From assembly GCA_030531245.1 (NCBI GenBank), contig JAUNOA010000016.1, forward strand, positions 1 through 36,264: 36,264 bases of DNA, read 5' to 3'. The stretch's first letter is position 1. Each line of letters begins with the position of its first letter. Shown here piece after piece: positions 33,096-36,264 of this stretch. The notes beneath the pieces were generated by a model. It ran no database searches. It had not been told where the DNA came from and saw only the letters and a program-made list of their open reading frames with translations. Made by a program: the position numbers and the translations under genes. The DNA comes from Lachnospiraceae bacterium (GTDB taxonomy: Bacteria; Bacillota; Clostridia; Lachnospirales; Lachnospiraceae).

Positions 33096-34066
33096 ATATC
33101 GTATTTGTATCAAACGAATCATATGCACCTCAGCTCGCTGCGAGCATGTGCTCAGTCCTTTACAATAACCGGTCTGAGGAAATACTTGATATCTATGTGA
33201 TATCAACAGGTCTTGCTGTCAAATCCATTAAGAGCCTCAACTCTCTATGTTCTTCCTATGGCAGAAAGCTTACTGTTCTGGACCTTAATGATATCTCAAA
33301 AAGGCTGGATTCTGAAAGCTCCGCTTTTTCACAGAAATTCGATATTTCCATAATGGGAAGGTTTTTCCTTTGTGAGCTTCTCCCCGGGGATACGGATAAA
33401 GTTCTGTATCTGGACTGTGATACCATCACCACTGCATCTCTCCATAACCTCTATGATGAAATCCCCGACAATGATTTCATCATGGCCGCGGTAATGGAAC
33501 CGACAATATACAAAACAACCAAACAAATGCTTAAGCTGAACCCTGATGCTCCTTATTTCAACTCAGGAGTCCTGCTTATTGACATGAACAGATGGCGGGA
33601 TGAAAACGGGGACCAAAAAATGGCCGCATATTTCAGTGAAGTCGCTGAAGCCTCCGTTTTTGCGGATCAGGATGTCCTGAACAGGATACTTGAAAAACGC
33701 GTCAAGTTTCTTTCCCCTAAATACAATTTCAGCACAAACTATTATTATTTCAAGCGGAAATATCTGACTGACATTTCTCCTTCTTACAGTATAGTAAGTG
33801 AAGAAGAATTTGAAGAGTCGAAACGATCTCCGGTGATCATACATTATGCCGGAGATGAAAAACCCTGGATCAAGGGTAATCATAATCCCTACAAGAGCGA
33901 ATATGAAAAGTATATAGGTATGACAGATTGGAAGGACACTCCTGAACAGAAAGGAAAAGAAGGCTTCATGCTCATGTATCATGCAATGAATGTGGCAACT
34001 TCCGTCTGCCCTCCCGTCAGAAAACTGATATCCGGAATATACGAGAAGAAACTGTACAAGAAATGA
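33092..34066 (+). CDS. GT8 family glycosyltransferase (LgtC-like)
   Basis: A 324-aa GT8 enzyme. It begins MNIVFVSNESYAPQLAASM, and has DKVLYLDCDTI with the DxD motif D108-C-D110 that holds Mn2+ and the nucleotide sugar. FNSGVLLIDMNRW (from 156) and IIHYAGDEKPW follow, the third acidic/His metal-binding region. GT8 enzymes of this type are usually retaining galactosyl- or glucosyltransferases using UDP-sugars. No membrane segment is present, although a basic, hydrophobic C-terminal tail (VRKLISGIYEKKLYKK) may bind the membrane. GGAG precedes the ATG. It overlaps both neighbours by 4 nt. Confidence 0.92.
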   Translation: MNIVFVSNESYAPQLAASMCSVLYNNRSEEILDIYVISTGLAVKSIKSLNSLCSSYGRKLTVLDLNDISKRLDSESSAFSQKFDISIMGRFFLCELLPGDTDKVLYLDCDTITTASLHNLYDEIPDNDFIMAAVMEPTIYKTTKQMLKLNPDAPYFNSGVLLIDMNRWRDENGDQKMAAYFSEVAEASVFADQDVLNRILEKRVKFLSPKYNFSTNYYYFKRKYLTDISPSYSIVSEEEFEESKRSPVIIHYAGDEKPWIKGNHNPYKSEYEKYIGMTDWKDTPEQKGKEGFMLMYHAMNVATSVCPPVRKLISGIYEKKLYKK

Positions 34067-34899
34067 CAACTGCAGCCATAATCGTCAATTATAACGACGG
34101 AAAAACTTTATATGAAAAAGTAAAAAGCATATCCGCATCCACTGTAATAGATGCTGTTATTGTTGTTGACAATAAATCCACAGATGATTCACTCACGGCA
34201 ATACAGGAACTTGATAAAGTCATAATACTGTACGGAGAAAGAAACGGCGGTTACGGATATGGCAATAATATCGGTCTTCGCTATGCCCGCGAAGTTCTTC
34301 ATGCCGACTATGCCGTCATTTCAAATCCAGATACTGAAATAACAGATAAATGTCTGAATGCAATGATAGCAATGCTCTCATCAGATGACAGGATTGCGGC
34401 CTGTGCTCCGATGTGTGATACCCCCGGAAGCAGGTTTGAAGCTCCGGCTTGCGCATGGCCTTTCCGGACCTGGCGCATCGAGCTTTTTGAGCATTGTCCG
34501 ATACTCAGAAAAACCGTCAGAAAAGCCGCACACTATCCCGCCGCAGCATTTACAGACAAGGATCATGCGGAAGTATTTGCCGTTTTGGGATCATGTCTCT
34601 CGGTTAATATAGATAAAGTTCTGGAAACCGGTGCCTATGATGAAGACATCTTCCTCTACTGCGAGGAAAATGTACTCGGTTATAAATTAAAAGAGCACGG
34701 TTATAAAACCATGCTGCTTTGTAAGGAATCTTATTTTCATAATCACAAGCCTTCGATACCGGATCCCAAAAATGTCCGCATCCTCCGCGACAGTGAACTC
34801 ATTTATTTCAGCAGATACCTTAAAACCGGAGCATTTAAAATGCTTATCTCGCGGATACTCTTCGCAATAGTATCTCTTGAGACCCGTCTGTTCTGCTGA
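34063..34899 (+). CDS. GT2 family glycosyltransferase
   Basis: A 278-aa GT2 enzyme with AAIIVNYNDGKTLYEKV, VVDNKSTDDS, NGGYGYGNNIGLRYA and the metal-binding NPDTEI. The catalytic-base region is YDEDIFLYCEENVLGYKL. This NPDTEI/NGGYGYGNN subgroup includes rhamnosyl- and galactofuranosyl-like transferases, but the donor is not assignable here. It is the last gene of the plus-strand arm. Its TGA stop abuts the stop of the convergent lipoate ligase gene, and a hairpin spans both. The start overlaps the GT8 stop by 4 nt. Confidence 0.88.
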   Translation: MTTAAIIVNYNDGKTLYEKVKSISASTVIDAVIVVDNKSTDDSLTAIQELDKVIILYGERNGGYGYGNNIGLRYAREVLHADYAVISNPDTEITDKCLNAMIAMLSSDDRIAACAPMCDTPGSRFEAPACAWPFRTWRIELFEHCPILRKTVRKAAHYPAAAFTDKDHAEVFAVLGSCLSVNIDKVLETGAYDEDIFLYCEENVLGYKLKEHGYKTMLLCKESYFHNHKPSIPDPKNVRILRDSELIYFSRYLKTGAFKMLISRILFAIVSLETRLFC

Positions 34900-34909
34900 T
34901 CAGAACAGA
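34887..34909. terminator. Stem-loop spanning the two convergent stop codons
   Basis: The 9-bp arms TCTGTTCTG and CAGAACAGA flank a 5-nt loop, CTGAT. The two stop codons meet as TGATCA at the centre. It could end both transcripts, but neither strand has a real T-run after the stem, so intrinsic termination is uncertain. Confidence 0.45.
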
Positions 34910-35874
34910 ACTTCCAGTATTTCTTCCCCTGAAACCGATCCAAAAAACGGCTTGAGATCAAATCCGGAAAGCACTTCTGCAAGTGTGTCTTTTTTATATT
35001 CACGTCCCGTAAGTGCGTCTTCCAGTTTTTCAAGCGGCTCAAGGCTCATGAAATCGCCGTAAAATCTGATCTTTGTAATATGCCCGTGATCCAGAGATAT
35101 ATCTGCTTCGACTGATCCTCCCTGAAATCTTTTTTTATTCGAAATGTCGGATTTCAGAGACCTGCCGTAATTCCACTCCCATGTGGAATATTTTTCTTCT
35201 TCAAGCTTCTTTGCTTTTTTCAGCTCCTCATCTGTCAGATTTACCTCCTCGAGATCTCCGCTGCTGAGTTCTTTTTTCAGATACTCCCAGAACCCGTTCA
35301 GTGTCATGTCAGGAAGATATTCGGAAATATTGGCTATCCTTGAACGTACTGACTTGACTCCCTTTGCTTTTATCTTTTCAGGATCCACCTTAAGTACTTC
35401 ATTTGCCATATCCAGGTTTTCCGAAAACAGAAGTGTGCCATGATGAAGTATACGCCCGTTCAGATGTCTCTGAGCGATTCCGCTGACTTTTCTTCCGTCT
35501 ACCAGAATGTCATTCCTTCCTGATGCCTCTGCCTTAAGTCCGAGTTTTTTAAGTGCTGCTACAACAGGTCCGGTGAATTTTTCAAATGCCGTCTTATCGC
35601 TGTCATTTTCATCCGTGATAAAAGAATAATTCAGGTTTCCGAGATCATGATAAACCGCACCGCCTCCTGTCATACGGCGCACAACATTTACTTTGTGTTT
35701 CTCAACCTGTTCCATGTTAATTTCACCGATGGTATTCTGATTCTGCCCGATAACAATTGTATTATCATTCTGCCAGAGCATCAGGTAATCACCGTCTGTA
35801 CGGTCGGTCAGAACCACTTCTTCACATGCAAGGTTATAATATGGATTTGTGGATTTTGTCTCTAGATATTTCAT
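34900..35874 (-). CDS. lplA: Lipoate-protein ligase A
   Basis: A 324-aa ligase that attaches lipoate to lipoyl domains (2-oxoacid dehydrogenases, GcvH) with ATP. Family motifs are STNPYYNLACEE, LWQNDNTIVIGQNQNT, the lipoyl-AMP binding VVRRMTGGGAVYHDLGNLNY, and GRNDILVDGRKVSGIAQR with its catalytic lysine. HHGTLLF follows, and a C-terminal accessory domain covers about 245-324. The ATG at 35874 is the usual start in the family (MKYLETKSTNPYYNLA). An upstream ATG at 35934 adds 20 highly charged residues and lies above the predicted promoter. No Shine-Dalgarno sequence precedes the chosen ATG, and the -10 box ends 6 nt before it, so translation may be leaderless. Confidence 0.93.
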   Translation of the reverse strand: MKYLETKSTNPYYNLACEEVVLTDRTDGDYLMLWQNDNTIVIGQNQNTIGEINMEQVEKHKVNVVRRMTGGGAVYHDLGNLNYSFITDENDSDKTAFEKFTGPVVAALKKLGLKAEASGRNDILVDGRKVSGIAQRHLNGRILHHGTLLFSENLDMANEVLKVDPEKIKAKGVKSVRSRIANISEYLPDMTLNGFWEYLKKELSSGDLEEVNLTDEELKKAKKLEEEKYSTWEWNYGRSLKSDISNKKRFQGGSVEADISLDHGHITKIRFYGDFMSLEPLEKLEDALTGREYKKDTLAEVLSGFDLKPFFGSVSGEEILEVLF

Positions 35875-35880
35875 GCCATT

Positions 35881-35909
35881 ATTATAAATATCTTTATTTT
35901 TTTCTTCAA
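35881..35909 (-). promoter_or_regulatory. Promoter of lplA, very close to the start codon
   Basis: The minus strand reads TTGAAG (35904-35909), 17 nt, then a perfect TATAAT (35881-35886). The ATG follows after only 6 nt, which predicts a leaderless mRNA. It diverges from the tRNA-Gln promoter. Confidence 0.65.
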
Positions 35910-35919
35910 CCTTATCCTC

Positions 35920-35948
35920 TTGCCTTTTTTGCATCTTTCAAGTATCAT
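35920..35948 (+). promoter_or_regulatory. Candidate promoter of the tRNA-Gln/SRP RNA unit
   Basis: TTGCCT (35920-35925), a 17-nt spacer and TATCAT (35943-35948) give 4/6 and 5/6 matches. The predicted start near 35955 leaves a 5' leader of about 13 nt before tRNA-Gln. Confidence 0.5.
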
Positions 35949-35967
35949 TATATGGTCAAACAGACAC

Positions 35968-36039
35968 AGGGTTGTCGCCAAGCGGTAAGGCAAAGGACTT
36001 TGACTCCTTTATTCGTGGGTCCGAATCCCGCCAGCCCTG
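35968..36039 (+). tRNA. tRNA-Gln(TTG)
   Basis: A complete 72-nt cloverleaf. The acceptor arms AGGGTTG and CAGCCCT pair with one G-T. The D arm contains AAGCGGTAAGG. The anticodon arm AAGGA-CTTTGAC-TCCTT has anticodon TTG, and the T arm is GTGGG-TCCGAAT-CCCGC. The discriminator is G36039 and no CCA is encoded, so the 3' end must be trimmed and CCA added. The SRP RNA sequence begins within two bases of the discriminator. Confidence 0.95.
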
Positions 36040-36040
36040 C

Positions 36041-36159
36041 GCTCATTGCCCGGTGCGGCCTTCGCGCGGCGAAAGGCTTTGAACCGTGTCAGGGCAGAAA
36101 TGCAGCAGCACTAAGAGGTATCTTTCGGGTGATGCGAACCAGCCCCCGGGTATATGAGT
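36041..36159 (+). ncRNA. ffs: Small signal recognition particle RNA (4.5S-type)
   Basis: The conserved SRP core is present: GTGTCAGG, then the short apical hairpin GCA-GAAA-TGC, then AGCAGCAC and TAAGAGG, with CTTTCGGGTG downstream. The usual apical segment UCC-GGAA-GGA is replaced by GCA-GAAA-UGC, compensatory changes that keep the three pairs and a GNRA loop. The ends pair as CTCAT (36042-36046) with ATGAG (36154-36158) and CCCGG with CCGGG, giving one long hairpin of about 119 nt without an Alu domain. It binds Ffh and guides co-translational targeting of membrane proteins. The exact ends are inferred from pairing. It follows tRNA-Gln directly and shows no separate promoter. Confidence 0.88.
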
Positions 36160-36160
36160 A

Positions 36161-36190
36161 TTGACAAAGCTCAGGCAATTGCAGTATAAT
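36161..36190 (+). promoter_or_regulatory. Consensus promoter of tRNA-Gly
   Basis: A perfect TTGACA (36161-36166) and a perfect TATAAT (36185-36190) are separated by 18 nt. The predicted start near 36197 leaves a ~17-nt leader. The -35 box begins at the end of the SRP RNA. Confidence 0.85.
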
Positions 36191-36213
36191 CTTGCTGTTG
36201 CCCGCAAGGTTTC

Positions 36214-36264
36214 GCAGGTGTAGTTCAGTGGTAGAATGTCAGCCTTCCAAGCTGAATATGTGGG
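36214..36264 (+). tRNA. tRNA-Gly(TCC), 5' part (runs off the window)
   Basis: The acceptor strand GCAGGTG is followed by the D arm TAGTTCAGTGGTAGAAT, typical of glycine tRNAs, then the anticodon arm TCAGC-CTTCCAA-GCTGA with anticodon TCC, and the start of the T arm (GTGGG). The 3' half lies beyond the window edge. Confidence 0.92.

Noticed and set aside
35757-36164. Open frame of 135 codons on the plus strand
   Set aside because: It crosses the lplA 5' end, tRNA-Gln and SRP RNA; the RNA genes explain the sequence.
1-36264. CRISPR arrays, intact insertion sequences, prophage genes, replication origin
   Set aside because: No regularly spaced repeats, transposase, integrase or phage motifs, or DnaA-box clusters were seen.

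Overview
The window looks like a chromosomal segment of a low-to-moderate-GC Gram-positive bacterium, most likely class Clostridia and plausibly Lachnospiraceae. This is inferred from strong AGGAGG-type ribosome sites, consensus TTGACA/TATAAT promoters, a FeoA-FeoB fusion, an LplA-type lipoate ligase, phosphocholine (Lic) genes and the absence of outer-membrane genes. I could not run a search, so the genus is not assigned. The core is one large cell-surface polysaccharide locus (about 8.0-34.9 kb) flanked by housekeeping genes.

Left flank (1-7.9 kb, all minus strand). The 5' end of rpsL has its own promoter, which is interlocked with the terminator of the preceding operon. That operon is yfhO -> feoAB -> a 45-aa FeoB-associated Cys-rich protein -> a CPBP membrane protease, each joined by a 4-bp ATGA overlap. 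A lipoprotein and an exported metallo-beta-lactamase-fold hydrolase follow.

Polysaccharide locus, minus-strand arm (29.6 -> 8.0 kb). Tightly packed genes read, in transcription order: DegT aminotransferase, GT2, DPM1-like GT2, DUF2142 membrane protein, RmlC, ABC permease (Wzm-like), ABC ATPase with a Wzt-like C-terminal domain, a 1267-aa multidomain enzyme, GT2, three large membrane proteins of GT-C type, a GtrB-like lipid-phosphate-sugar synthase, a small XRE regulator, a MOP flippase, LicD, and an HTH-LicC-LicA fusion with its own consensus promoter. The 1267-aa protein carries methyltransferase, kinase-like, coiled-coil, GT2 and GT4 regions. The first three have the same order as in the O-antigen chain terminator/ruler WbdD, and this protein lies next to a Wzt-like ATPase with an extra C-terminal domain. 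I read this as a Gram-positive chain-termination-coupled ABC export system with the terminator fused to glycosyltransferases.

Plus-strand arm (29.7-34.9 kb). Divergent from degT are GT2, GT2, a Wzx-type flippase, GT8 and GT2. The divergent intergenic region holds two opposed extended -10 promoters and a 167-nt element closed by an 11-bp inverted repeat with nested hairpins. It is a candidate structured leader RNA or a MITE-like element.

Right flank (34.9-36.3 kb). A lipoate-protein ligase gene (minus) abuts the plus arm stop-to-stop. It is followed by tRNA-Gln(TTG), a small SRP RNA immediately behind it, and the start of tRNA-Gly(TCC).

The genes together suggest a cell-envelope glycan containing a 6-deoxy or amino sugar, with phosphocholine and externally added side-chain sugars. 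The chain would be assembled by several GT2/GT4/GT8 enzymes, terminated and exported by the ABC pair, and decorated on the outer face by GT-C enzymes. No initiating phosphoglycosyl transferase, no clear Wzy, and no rmlA/B/D are present here.
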